A stretch of 64,000 nucleotides of DNA, taken from the NCBI GenBank assembly GCA_019694805.1, contig JAIBBG010000005.1:1-64000 (forward strand), written 5' to 3'. Position numbers and translations under genes: made by a program. Positions 26,573 through 36,446 of the stretch are shown here, in pieces (within the stretch, counting starts at the first letter, position 1; each line of letters starts with the position of its first letter). This stretch comes from Flavobacteriales bacterium (lineage in GTDB: Bacteria > Bacteroidota > Bacteroidia > Flavobacteriales_D > Sanyastnellaceae). Below the pieces are notes generated by a model. The model worked only from the letters and a program-made list of their open reading frames with translations. It ran no database searches and was not told the origin of the DNA.

Positions 26573-26580
26573 TACATTTG
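26573..26580 (+). promoter_or_regulatory. -7 box TACATTTG for the SprB-repeat protein
   Basis: A perfect TAnnTTTG 17 bases before the ATG at 26597. It supports this ATG over the longer frame starting at 26480, which would run through the promoter and terminator. Confidence 0.65.
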
Positions 26581-26596
26581 TAACAAACCAAAAATC

Positions 26597-28465
26597 ATGA
26601 GGAATTCTACACTCGTTCTTATCTTCTCTTTATTCCTTTTAAAAGTAAATGCCCAATGCAATACTGGCGAAATCGCGGTAACCATGCAGATCACCGTGGA
26701 TGCGTGGGGGCAGGAAACCTATTGGGAAATCGTCCCCAGCGGCAATGGATGTGGTAACGGTACCATAGCCTCTGGAAGTAATTTCAATGTTGGATGCGCC
26801 GGCGTTGATCCTGCCGATGGCAATGATGGATATCCCGACAATACTCTTGTCTCAGAAGGTCCCTTCTGTCTCACCGAAGGAGTGATGTACGATCTGGTCT
26901 TCGTTGACAGCTATGGTGATGGTGGTCTCACATTCGAACTATATGAAGATGGTAGCTATGCTCATGGATATCAGGGAACAGGCTCGGGCAATATTTGGAC
27001 ATTTGAAGCCGGCAACTCTGGCTTACCAGACAATGACTCTCCTTGCGGAGCATATGAAATCATTCCGAATGGACCCGCAGTTGCTATGGACAACACCGAG
27101 GCGATTGCACAATTCATAGAGCCTCATCCGAATGGCGGCGGTTGCGGAACTCCAGGCTTTTGGTGTCAAAGCGATTTCGCCATCACCAAAACAGTTTGGG
27201 CTTACTTCATCGCACAGGCGAATACCACCTATGAAATTACCACTTGCAACGAAAGTGAAGGATCGTTTGACACCCAACTTGCACTTTACCATGCAGCCGA
27301 TTGCAGTGACTTTAGTTCATTCTCTCTCATCAGTTCCAATGACGACATGAGCGGCGGATGCGCAGTTGCCAACGGCTATTCATCGCGCATGTTTGCTTCA
27401 TGTCTCCTGGAAGGTGATGTGTACTACATTCAATTGGATGGATGGGCTGACGCAAGCGGTGTATCAAACCTTACCATAACGACAACAACAGCTGCTCCAA
27501 CCATGAACGTGCAAGTGGGTAATGTGAATTGTCCATTAAATAAAGGTGAAGAAGCCAACGGTTCCTTAACACCTTATCTCAACAACAGTGGTGTCAACTT
27601 TACAACCTCCTGGACTGGTCCTGCGGGTTTTACCAGCACAGAAAATTATCCAACGGGATTACAGCCAGGTACATATAATCTCAGTCTGACAGATGCTTGC
27701 GGTTCCAGCTATTCCGGGTCATATACCATTACACAGCCGTTGCCATGGAATATCATCGTTTCAAGCACAGGTCCTCAATGTGAAACAAGTTCTGATGGTG
27801 TGATCGACCTTTCTGTGAGTGGAGCCACTGCACCTTATACATACAGCTGGGCGGCATTAGGCGGTTTTACAGCTGCCACAGAAGACCTCACCGATCTTGA
27901 AGTAGCTGAATACCAGTTGATCATTACTGATGATAATGGTTGCGAATGGCAACAGAACTACAATTTGACAGCAGCCAATAGTTTCAGTTTTGACCTTGGA
28001 GCAGATACCATTCTTTGTCAAGAAGATGATATCGTCATTTCCGGTCCTGCCGGACAGACTTACTCATGGCAGGATGGTAGCAACAACCAGTTTTTCTTGA
28101 TCAGTGGAGAAGATTGGCCTGTCGGTGCGAATAGTGTTATTCTTACTGCAACTACTGAACTCGGTTGCAGCTATTCAGATGCCTTCATTTTTACTGTAGA
28201 AGATTGTATTCTCGTGGATGAAAATGAAAATGAAATGGTTCAAATCTGGCCAAACCCTGTGAACGATGTCATCAACATAGCATTGAACAAAGTACAAAAT
28301 CAAATCAATTTGAGACTGTATGATGTCTCAGGAAAAATGGTCATAGACAAGGTGTTCAATAACACAAATCAGATCAATACTTCATTGAATATTCCTGCTG
28401 GACTTTACACACTGAATATGCAAAGTGATCGAATGAACTGGTCGAAAAAAATACTCGTTCAGTAA
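26597..28465 (+). CDS. T9SS-secreted SprB-repeat protein with type A sorting domain
   Basis: A 622-residue surface protein. The signal peptide MRNSTLVLIFSLFLLKVNAQ precedes a domain with repeated Y(G/T)DGGLTFE-like glycine/aspartate segments (about 60-130). Next comes a PPC-like domain with two cysteine-rich parts (about 155-300), then two SprB-type repeats around CETSSDGVIDLSVSGATAPYT. The last 80 residues hold VQIWPNPVNDVINIAL, LYDVSGKMV and PAGLYTLNM, a T9SS type A sorting signal. This addresses the protein to the outer surface through the type IX system. An adhesin or matrix role is likely, inferred from SprB repeats. Confidence 0.88.
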   Translation: MRNSTLVLIFSLFLLKVNAQCNTGEIAVTMQITVDAWGQETYWEIVPSGNGCGNGTIASGSNFNVGCAGVDPADGNDGYPDNTLVSEGPFCLTEGVMYDLVFVDSYGDGGLTFELYEDGSYAHGYQGTGSGNIWTFEAGNSGLPDNDSPCGAYEIIPNGPAVAMDNTEAIAQFIEPHPNGGGCGTPGFWCQSDFAITKTVWAYFIAQANTTYEITTCNESEGSFDTQLALYHAADCSDFSSFSLISSNDDMSGGCAVANGYSSRMFASCLLEGDVYYIQLDGWADASGVSNLTITTTTAAPTMNVQVGNVNCPLNKGEEANGSLTPYLNNSGVNFTTSWTGPAGFTSTENYPTGLQPGTYNLSLTDACGSSYSGSYTITQPLPWNIIVSSTGPQCETSSDGVIDLSVSGATAPYTYSWAALGGFTAATEDLTDLEVAEYQLIITDDNGCEWQQNYNLTAANSFSFDLGADTILCQEDDIVISGPAGQTYSWQDGSNNQFFLISGEDWPVGANSVILTATTELGCSYSDAFIFTVEDCILVDENENEMVQIWPNPVNDVINIALNKVQNQINLRLYDVSGKMVIDKVFNNTNQINTSLNIPAGLYTLNMQSDRMNWSKKILVQ

Positions 28466-28471
28466 TTCGGA

Positions 28472-29089
28472 TTATCCGAAAAGAACCTTTTTGACTTCAG
28501 ATCTTATCAATGCTTCATCTACGGGTGAAGCATTTCTTTTTTGACGCAAATAGTTTTTCCATGCAAGATGATCTGCAAGATGTCCAACTGTTTTAAGCCT
28601 GAACTGATTTCCAGTTTTGCCGAGGATGTAGATGATGACCGCACAACAAATCATCACAATACCGGCAAGAAACCAATCCATACCAATGGCTACCGGAATG
28701 CACGCAAACAATAGGAAAACAAAAAAGCCATAGACATAACCGTTTGGTTTTAGAACATCCACAGGAAATCCCAATTCTTCGCCCACCTTTTTCATCAAAG
28801 CTTTCCTTTGTTCTGTAGGAAACAGAACTGTCAACTCAGATTCCTGATGGATACTATCAGCACTTTTACCAGTAGCAACTGAAATGGCATTTCTCAGTTT
28901 ATGAAAGGCCATATCAGAGGTCCATTCACCATTCTTTTCATCACAAATCTTCTGAACCAGAATATCTTCAATACTCGAAGTGGAGTAGGAGGCACTCTTA
29001 AAATCTTCTTTCAACAAAGAGACTTTTAGGCTTGTGTTCAGCTTTTGAATGATATCGTGAAGTTGTGTCTGCGTTAATTCCTGACTCAT
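28472..29089 (-). CDS. Uncharacterised protein with two transmembrane segments
   Basis: A 205-residue protein. The ATG at 29089 is chosen over an upstream non-ATG frame because a TATGTTTG box lies at 29105-29112. The first 120 residues are soluble and helical, with a repeated SVATGKSADSIHQESEL stretch reminiscent of small helical carrier-like domains. I cannot confirm a phosphopantetheine site. Two hydrophobic segments follow (about 124-165). The tail is basic. I do not recognise the family. It is convergent with the SprB gene, and a TTCGGAT-T-ATCCGAA palindrome spans its stop. Confidence 0.75.
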   Translation of the reverse strand: MSQELTQTQLHDIIQKLNTSLKVSLLKEDFKSASYSTSSIEDILVQKICDEKNGEWTSDMAFHKLRNAISVATGKSADSIHQESELTVLFPTEQRKALMKKVGEELGFPVDVLKPNGYVYGFFVFLLFACIPVAIGMDWFLAGIVMICCAVIIYILGKTGNQFRLKTVGHLADHLAWKNYLRQKRNASPVDEALIRSEVKKVLFG

Positions 29090-29104
29090 ATGGACAAGTT
29101 TGCG

Positions 29105-29112
29105 CAAACATA
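29105..29112 (-). promoter_or_regulatory. -7 box TATGTTTG
   Basis: A perfect minus-strand TAnnTTTG, 15 bases before the ATG at 29089. Confidence 0.55.
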
Positions 29113-29172
29113 TTATACGATCAGAAATTTTTTAATGCCCGATTCAAATACTTTACAAACTCTTATCAGTGT

Positions 29173-32100
29173 CTATCGAACAAGAATGACATGTCCGCGG
29201 TAAACGCGTTCTTTATCTGAATTCTTCAATTGCACCACAATGAGCCAGTTGTATGCGTCATCTTTGGCATAGTACTCACCATTGCGAACATCACCGGTCC
29301 ACGCCATTTCCGGATCATCAGTCTCGAAAATCACTGTTCCCCATCTATCGAAAATCTGGAACTTGTAAGTTTCAATGAACGGGATACCAGTAAGCTTAGG
29401 TAAGAATACTTCATTGAGATCATCATTGTCTGGAGTGAATGCATTCGGTACAAACACATTGAAAATGTCGTTGACAACCACAATCTTACTGATGGTATCC
29501 GTGCAACCATAATTGGTAGCAACCTCAAGTGTTACCTCCCAAATACCAGCATCTGGGAAAGTGTGTCTAACGTTTTGTTGCGATACAGAGGTACCATCAC
29601 CAAAATCCCAATCCCAATGCGCAGCATATTGGCTATTATCAAAGAATGTCACCTCAGGAGAATAGATATCCGTCTCTTCCGGGTCAAAATAAAAATCTGC
29701 AACCGGTAAACGATAGGCGTGAATCATGTCATTCATGGTAACAGTATCCACACAACCTTCATCGGTTATTGCAATGAGCGAAACATCATACGCCCCGGCT
29801 ACTGAATACACATATTGCGGATTGGAAGCCGAACTTTGACTGCCATCACCAAACAACCACGTGTATGATGTCGCTCCAGTACTTTCATTGGAAAAAGCCA
29901 CAGTCAACGGCACACATCCTGCATCAGGTGCAACACTGAATGCCACTTCCGGCAATGGGTGTATGGTATATGTAGCTGTACTTGATGATGTACAGTTGAA
30001 TGAATTCGTAGACGTTAGATCGATTTGATGTGTTCCCACTTCATCGAAAATGAAAGAAGTATTCAGCAAGCCCGAATAATATTCTCCATCCAGATACCAC
30101 TCATAACCATTGGCAAATTGCGACATATTCGTAGCCGAAACGGTTTGCGGAAAATAGCATGATTCTTCAGCTGAAAGCGTGAAAGCACAAATCGGTTGAG
30201 GCGCAACGATGACATTCATTTCAAAAGTATCTGCGCACAACTGCATATCCTGTACAATCAAAGAAACGGTATAAATATCAGCGTCGCTGCTTTCGTTCGT
30301 GTATTCATTGCAAGCATTGGTTGTATTTGCAGTATTGCCATCACCAAAATCCCATGAATAAAAATTACCCGCGGTTGTTGTATTCGAGAAACAAACATTA
30401 AAAGGACTGCAGCCTATTTGATCCGGTATCGTAAACGATGCTTGCGGGCCATCGAATACAACGAAAGGATGAGATATGGTTGTAGTGCAGAGATTATCAC
30501 TAATGGCAGTCAATGTCACGGTATAATTTCCGCCATTCTCATATTCATGTATCGGTTGAGACAAATAGGAAGTATTGCCATCACCGAAATCCCATTCATA
30601 ATCAACTGCTCCATCAAGATCAGCAATAAATTCAACACTATTGTGCGAGCAGATGTTCGGAACATTCGGTTCAAAATCAATGTCAGGTGATGGGAAAACA
30701 TGAATCGTCACCTGTGCGGTATCATAACTACAGCCATTGTCAGCATATTGATAAATGGTGTAGGTACCTTCACTATAGGTATATGACGGATTGTCCTGAC
30801 CGGTATTTACAGGTCCAAGATCATAAGAGATCTGATTGGCACCATCGCTGAAGTCCGTGAATTGAACTGTAAGTGGCTCACATCCTTCCGTTACAGAAGT
30901 ATTGAAAAAGGCTGTCACAGTATTCGGGAATACTGTAATGGTATGACTTACGGTATCTGCTCCGCATTCATTAGAAACATAAAGCCAAATGGTATAATCA
31001 ACATTCACTGTATCTGCATAATAGACATGTTGACCTGGCTCCATGCTTGTGCCTCCAGTGCCATCACCAAAATCCCATTCATAAGTGTCCGGGAGTCCGG
31101 TGGAGGTATTGTTGAAATGAACTTCAAATGGAGAACAATCAGCATTTAAATCAGTACCAAAACCAGCGATAGGTTGAGGCATTACGGTAATGACATCATC
31201 ATCAGTAACTACGCCGCAGAAGTTCGTTACCGTAAGACTCACAGGATATTCTACAACATCATTTCCTTGTTGATAGGTCACAGGCAGAGGAATACTGTCT
31301 GTCGAAGTGGAAGTACTCAGATCCCAATTGAAAGTGGTATACAATCCAACAGATTGATTGTCGAAAGTAACCTGCAGCGGAGCACACCCCATAGCAGGAT
31401 CAATCAGGAGATCAGCTGTTGGAGGATTGATGATTTCATTTGAATTGGAAGCTGTATCAGCGCAACCGAAATTGTTGCTAGCAATCATGGTAATGTCAAA
31501 TACTCCCTGAGTCGGGGCAGGATAAGTATAAGAAGGCTCAAAACCATTGAGTTCATCCCCATTGCCAAATGCCCATAGATATTGTGTTGCACCGGTGCTG
31601 AGGTTATCAATAGCAACGGGAGAATTGGTACATCCTAATACAGGTACATTGAAATTCGCAACAGGAACCGGAGAGACATTTACCGTCGTGGTGGCTGTAT
31701 CCGAGCATTGGGTAGTTGGATCGGTGTACCAATAAATAAGATCATAAGTATTTGCACCAATGGAAGGATCGAATGTTCCAGTGGAAGCATCGATGATACC
31801 TGTTCCTTCCCAGGTACCTCCGGTGACTGGAACAAATCCTGTCAAATCAAAAATAGCCGCATTACCACATACCACTGCGCCCGGACCCGCTTGAACATTT
31901 GGCAATGGCAATACTTCCAATTCCATTTGATCCGAAGAATAGCATGTTCCTGTCCCAGTCTCAATCGTCAAATCCCAGGTACCTACACCGGCAAGTTCCG
32001 GATTGATAATACCATTCGTTGCATCGATGACACCCGGGCCAGACCATTCCAAATTGGTAACCGGATTAAATCCAGTAAGTGTATAAGCACCTTCATTGAG

Positions 32101-35100
32101 ACAAAGTGTCAAATCAGGACCAGCATTGGCGATCACAGGTGCAATGACAGTAACCTGGATAGAATCAATGCCCGTGCAATTGTTACCACCTGCTGTAAAT
32201 TCATAATATAACCAATAAGTTCCGATACCAGGACTCATGAACACTCCAGCTGGATCAACAATGCCGGTACCAAACCATTCACCTGTACCAGTTGTGTTAG
32301 CAGAGAATCCGGTGAGAGTTTCTTCGATAGCCTGATCGCAAACTGTTATGTTGTTACCCGCTTCCACGATGGGTAATCCATTGACAAAAACAGTTATCGC
32401 ATCCGTGTCGGTACAGTTATTATCATCGGTCAAAGTTCCTGTGAAAGTTGTGGTATTGACAGGAAATGCCAAAGTATTCAATGCTTGGTCATCAGAAAGC
32501 CATCCGGAAAAATTCCATGAAATATCGTATGGGGCAGTACCACCCGAAGCGACTGCTTGAATGGACGCTGTGTCATTGACGCAAATGGTAATATCCGTTC
32601 CAGCATCTAATGTTGGCAGTGGATTCACTGTAACTTCCACATCGTCTGTCGTCAAACATGTACCTGATCCCAATGTATAGGTGATGGTATAACTTCCAAC
32701 TGTAGATGGCGTGAAGACACCAGAGGTCGTTACTGGAGTACCCACTGGAGCGCTCCATGCACCGCCAGGTGTAGTTGTTGGCAAAGTCATGTTGCCTGAG
32801 TTCAAACATAGTTCTACGTCCGGTCCAGCATCTGCAGTGGTTGCATTCGTTATGGTGATGGTCATATCATCACATTTTTCACAACCTGTTGACGGATTCG
32901 TGTAGCAATAAGTCATTACAAATGATCCAGTACCTGTTGGTGTGAAAGACCCACCCGAAGTTATACCCGTTCCAGTCCATGTACCACCCGCCGGAGATCC
33001 ATTGATTTGTGTGGCAATAGGTTGATTGCACAAAGTCATATCCGGACCAGCATTGGTTGGAGGAAGTGGATTTACGAAAATGGTGATTTGATCGGAATCA
33101 GTGCAAGATTCAGCATCCACAAGGGTCAAATTGTACGTTGTGGTAGAATTCAATGGTCCTGTTGAAGGATCGCAACTCAATGCAGGACTTGATGGACCTC
33201 CTGTCCAGGTGCAAAATGCTGCGGGACCATTCGGACATGATGTACACACACCTGATAAATCAACGCTTTCACCAGCACAAATCGTCACATCAGGACCAGC
33301 ATCTGCAACCGGCAAAGGCAAAACAGTAACAATAGTTGTATCTGTAGTCGCACACGAACCTGTACCTTGTGTCACGATGACATCATCTACCATTGGAACA
33401 GTTGGTGTATAAACACCACTCGCACTTACGTTTGGAGATCCTGTCCAGCTACCAGCTGGTAATTGAATGGATCCAACACTCAAACATATCGTTGTATCCG
33501 GGCCTGCGTTCGCCGGAACCGGATCTGTCACGCATATCTGAATATTATCACAAGCATTACATCCTGTAGTGGCATAAGTAAAGCAATAGGTAAGGGTCAC
33601 ACAACCGACTCCTGCAGGAGTAAACACGCCTGATCCAGTGACGTTTGGACCACTCCATGTTCCAGAACCACCAGGACCGGTTCCTCCTGTTGTGGGCGAA
33701 AAGCCGGTAAGTTGCGTAGCAACAGGTTGATTACATAAATTGATGTCAGGTCCAGCATAGGTTGGAGGAAGTGGATTCACCGTAACTGGAACAGTTCCTG
33801 TGCCAATACATCCATGACTGTCAGTAACCTGTACACTGTATGATGTGCTGCTAGGCGAATTACAAACCGGATTTGAAATGGCATTGTTCGTCAAGTACTG
33901 ATTGGGAGACCAGAGATAAGTATTGTATGTACCTGAACCACCGGTGACATTCAAACTGAGTTGCTCATTTTGGCCAGCGCACATTTCAAATGTTCCTCCC
34001 GGATTTACAGTAGGAAGTGGATCGATGTTGAGCGTTATGGTGCCGGTATCAGAACAAGAACCGGATGTTCCGGTAACTGTATAAGTTATTGTTCCTGTGG
34101 GGTTTGATTGAACTGTGTTTCCAGTTCCTGAATAATTGGACAAATAAGTTGATGGAGACCAGGTATAACTACCAGCTCCGGTAGCTGTGAGAATCGTAGC
34201 CTGACCATTACAAATGGTATTATCAACATCTGAAGCAGTGATTTGAACGTCTGGTGCAGGTAAGACATTCATAACTCCTGTATCTGAACCAGTTCCGCAA
34301 GAATTTTGCGCTGTGAGTGTCACGTTGTAATTCCCAGGATTCGCATAGGTAACATTGGGTGCGGCAAGGGTAGATGCAGATGCCGGTGTACCACTTGGAA
34401 ATGACCAGGTATATTGTGTGACTGGCAAATTACAACCATCAACAACTCCAGTAGGTGTCCCTCCTGATGCCCCAACACAAACACTCGATGGTGTGGTAAC
34501 ATCCACAACAGGCACAGTATTCACTGTGATCACTTCGGTATCTTCAAATGTTCCGCAAGCATTGGTCATTTCAAGGTGTATGGTATAAATACCAACACTC
34601 GTTAAACTAAATTGTGGTTCCAATGAAGATGCCGAAGTACCACCGGTGTAACTATAGGTACCATCATCCGGATCACAAGGTAAGTCGCTATAAGTAAGAT
34701 ACCAGTTTGTACTTGTACTGCAAGAATTTGGACTCAGACTGGTATTATCTGTGGTAACGGCCATCGGAAAACAACCATCGTTGTCATTGACTGTGAATAT
34801 TGGTGTTGGTGCCGGCTCAATGCAAACCACATGAGTATCAGTAGAATTACCGCAAGCATTTGTAGCGGTCATGGTTACCGTATATGTCCCTGGTGTGGTG
34901 TACACATGCGTCTGATTGCTCAAGGTCGCAACTGTTACCGAAGGTGAGCCATCACCAAAATTCCAGGTATAGGTACCGGTCTGGGCACAACTGCTATTGT
35001 AACCTGCTGTTGAATTGTTGATGAAAGTAACGGTACTATTTACACAAGCAGGCACAGGAGTAGGAGTGAATGACGCAACTGGCGCGCTATAAACTTTCAC

Positions 35101-36237
35101 CGGAAAAATCGTGGCCACAGATTGATCACAGTTGTTGGTTGCTGTGATCGAAAAAGTATATCCCGAAGGGTTTGTAGCACAGGAAGACCCAGAATAAGTA
35201 TGACAAATTTCGGTTGGTGGCGGGTGGTTCAGTAATTGAGTTGGCGAGCCATCACCAAAATCAACCAAATAAGTAGTGGATTCATGGTTACCGGCATAGT
35301 TGTTCAGTGGAAAACAAATGTTTAATGGACCGCAACCCTGAGTGCCTCCCGGGTTTGCCGCTCCGATGGATGGGTTGGTAATATTTGAAACATAATAGGT
35401 TTCAGATACCGAACATCCATTGGGACCAGTCACCGTATATACCAAGTCAAATACTTCATTGCCAGTATAAACGTGATTGACACCTTGAGGTGAAGAGCTA
35501 CCCGTCCAATCTGAACTGCCATCACCCCAATCAATGGTGTAATTGGTATTACCGGTCGTCGTACCGGCATCAAAAACCGACAAACTAAAAGTTGGATCTC
35601 CAGAACAATTGGTAAAAGAGGAAATCGGATCGGTGAGTTCTACATCAGGAATTCGTTTCACCAAAATACCTGAAACATAAGTGTCCTCACAGCCATTAGC
35701 GGCCGTTACAGTAAGCGTTACGGTAAAATTCTGAGTACCTGTGCCAACTGCACTGCTAAAAGTGTGGGTCGGATTCTGCTGTGTGGAAATGGGTGATCCG
35801 TCGCCGAAATCCCATTCATAAGTACAACCCGTGCATCCTGTTGTGGTATTGGTAAATGCAATGGGTGTGTCAGCGCATGGTGTATTATTCGGGGTAAAAT
35901 TAAAATTCGCATTGGGTGAAGGCAGAACTGTGACCTGAACCTGATCGGTTTGGCCATTACACCCATTGCCACTCAAGGTAACTGTATATGTCGTGGTGGT
36001 TGAGGGTGTGGCAATAGGATTCGCGATGGTTGGATCGTTCAATCCTGTTGTCGGTGTCCAACTGTAGGAAACTCCCGGAGGTCCAGGATTCGGATCAACG
36101 GCGGTTGGATTGCCTCCAATCTGAACTCCCACGCCAGCGCAGGTTTGAACATTGGGGCCAGCATCAGCATCACACTGAGCGTGGATATGCATAGAAAACC
36201 CTACACACAGGAGTGTCAGGGCAACGATTCGTCGCAA
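29173..36237 (-). CDS. Giant PKD-repeat adhesin with T9SS type B (gliding-associated) C-terminal domain
   Basis: A protein of about 2354 residues. No ATG precedes the signal peptide. The likely start is the TTG at 36237 giving LRRIVALTLLCVGFSMHIHA; TTG at 36258 is an alternative. Blocks of PKD domains marked by WDFGDG/WNFGDG occur in the first 600 and last 750 residues. The middle is a run of about ten cysteine-containing units with AGPDxTxC and CNQPxATQ. The last 90 residues carry VFVPNAFTPDNDDLNEVF and IFDRWGTVIFET, the gliding motility-associated type B domain. It should be exported by T9SS and probably forms long surface fibres. No PorP/SprF partner lies next to it. Confidence 0.88.
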   Translation of the reverse strand: MRRIVALTLLCVGFSMHIHAQCDADAGPNVQTCAGVGVQIGGNPTAVDPNPGPPGVSYSWTPTTGLNDPTIANPIATPSTTTTYTVTLSGNGCNGQTDQVQVTVLPSPNANFNFTPNNTPCADTPIAFTNTTTGCTGCTYEWDFGDGSPISTQQNPTHTFSSAVGTGTQNFTVTLTVTAANGCEDTYVSGILVKRIPDVELTDPISSFTNCSGDPTFSLSVFDAGTTTGNTNYTIDWGDGSSDWTGSSSPQGVNHVYTGNEVFDLVYTVTGPNGCSVSETYYVSNITNPSIGAANPGGTQGCGPLNICFPLNNYAGNHESTTYLVDFGDGSPTQLLNHPPPTEICHTYSGSSCATNPSGYTFSITATNNCDQSVATIFPVKVYSAPVASFTPTPVPACVNSTVTFINNSTAGYNSSCAQTGTYTWNFGDGSPSVTVATLSNQTHVYTTPGTYTVTMTATNACGNSTDTHVVCIEPAPTPIFTVNDNDGCFPMAVTTDNTSLSPNSCSTSTNWYLTYSDLPCDPDDGTYSYTGGTSASSLEPQFSLTSVGIYTIHLEMTNACGTFEDTEVITVNTVPVVDVTTPSSVCVGASGGTPTGVVDGCNLPVTQYTWSFPSGTPASASTLAAPNVTYANPGNYNVTLTAQNSCGTGSDTGVMNVLPAPDVQITASDVDNTICNGQATILTATGAGSYTWSPSTYLSNYSGTGNTVQSNPTGTITYTVTGTSGSCSDTGTITLNIDPLPTVNPGGTFEMCAGQNEQLSLNVTGGSGTYNTYLWSPNQYLTNNAISNPVCNSPSSTSYSVQVTDSHGCIGTGTVPVTVNPLPPTYAGPDINLCNQPVATQLTGFSPTTGGTGPGGSGTWSGPNVTGSGVFTPAGVGCVTLTYCFTYATTGCNACDNIQICVTDPVPANAGPDTTICLSVGSIQLPAGSWTGSPNVSASGVYTPTVPMVDDVIVTQGTGSCATTDTTIVTVLPLPVADAGPDVTICAGESVDLSGVCTSCPNGPAAFCTWTGGPSSPALSCDPSTGPLNSTTTYNLTLVDAESCTDSDQITIFVNPLPPTNAGPDMTLCNQPIATQINGSPAGGTWTGTGITSGGSFTPTGTGSFVMTYCYTNPSTGCEKCDDMTITITNATTADAGPDVELCLNSGNMTLPTTTPGGAWSAPVGTPVTTSGVFTPSTVGSYTITYTLGSGTCLTTDDVEVTVNPLPTLDAGTDITICVNDTASIQAVASGGTAPYDISWNFSGWLSDDQALNTLAFPVNTTTFTGTLTDDNNCTDTDAITVFVNGLPIVEAGNNITVCDQAIEETLTGFSANTTGTGEWFGTGIVDPAGVFMSPGIGTYWLYYEFTAGGNNCTGIDSIQVTVIAPVIANAGPDLTLCLNEGAYTLTGFNPVTNLEWSGPGVIDATNGIINPELAGVGTWDLTIETGTGTCYSSDQMELEVLPLPNVQAGPGAVVCGNAAIFDLTGFVPVTGGTWEGTGIIDASTGTFDPSIGANTYDLIYWYTDPTTQCSDTATTTVNVSPVPVANFNVPVLGCTNSPVAIDNLSTGATQYLWAFGNGDELNGFEPSYTYPAPTQGVFDITMIASNNFGCADTASNSNEIINPPTADLLIDPAMGCAPLQVTFDNQSVGLYTTFNWDLSTSTSTDSIPLPVTYQQGNDVVEYPVSLTVTNFCGVVTDDDVITVMPQPIAGFGTDLNADCSPFEVHFNNTSTGLPDTYEWDFGDGTGGTSMEPGQHVYYADTVNVDYTIWLYVSNECGADTVSHTITVFPNTVTAFFNTSVTEGCEPLTVQFTDFSDGANQISYDLGPVNTGQDNPSYTYSEGTYTIYQYADNGCSYDTAQVTIHVFPSPDIDFEPNVPNICSHNSVEFIADLDGAVDYEWDFGDGNTSYLSQPIHEYENGGNYTVTLTAISDNLCTTTISHPFVVFDGPQASFTIPDQIGCSPFNVCFSNTTTAGNFYSWDFGDGNTANTTNACNEYTNESSDADIYTVSLIVQDMQLCADTFEMNVIVAPQPICAFTLSAEESCYFPQTVSATNMSQFANGYEWYLDGEYYSGLLNTSFIFDEVGTHQIDLTSTNSFNCTSSSTATYTIHPLPEVAFSVAPDAGCVPLTVAFSNESTGATSYTWLFGDGSQSSASNPQYVYSVAGAYDVSLIAITDEGCVDTVTMNDMIHAYRLPVADFYFDPEETDIYSPEVTFFDNSQYAAHWDWDFGDGTSVSQQNVRHTFPDAGIWEVTLEVATNYGCTDTISKIVVVNDIFNVFVPNAFTPDNDDLNEVFLPKLTGIPFIETYKFQIFDRWGTVIFETDDPEMAWTGDVRNGEYYAKDDAYNWLIVVQLKNSDKERVYRGHVILVR

Positions 36238-36446
36238 TTGGTTAGTAGTTGGCAACAAAGTAGAAGTTCAGTTTGTAAGCTTGTACAAATTAAGTAAACC
36301 TGCCGGTGTTTACAGTGGTCAAAGATAAGTCTTAAAAAGCGATAAAAAGGTTGCATGAGATCTGATAGATGTTAAAATAATTTGGTGGATTGAAGGAATT
36401 CGAAAATTGAGATTTTTGATTATCATTGTTTCCAAATCAACCCTTC

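Noticed and set aside
28466-28480. TTCGGAT-T-ATCCGAA palindrome between convergent genes
   Set aside because: It overlaps a stop codon and lacks a T-tract on either strand, so it is not supported as a terminator.
29200-36200. Many short repeats suggestive of a repeat array
   Set aside because: They are the coding repeats of PKD and AGPD units in the giant protein, spaced irregularly and translated; no CRISPR-type spacing.
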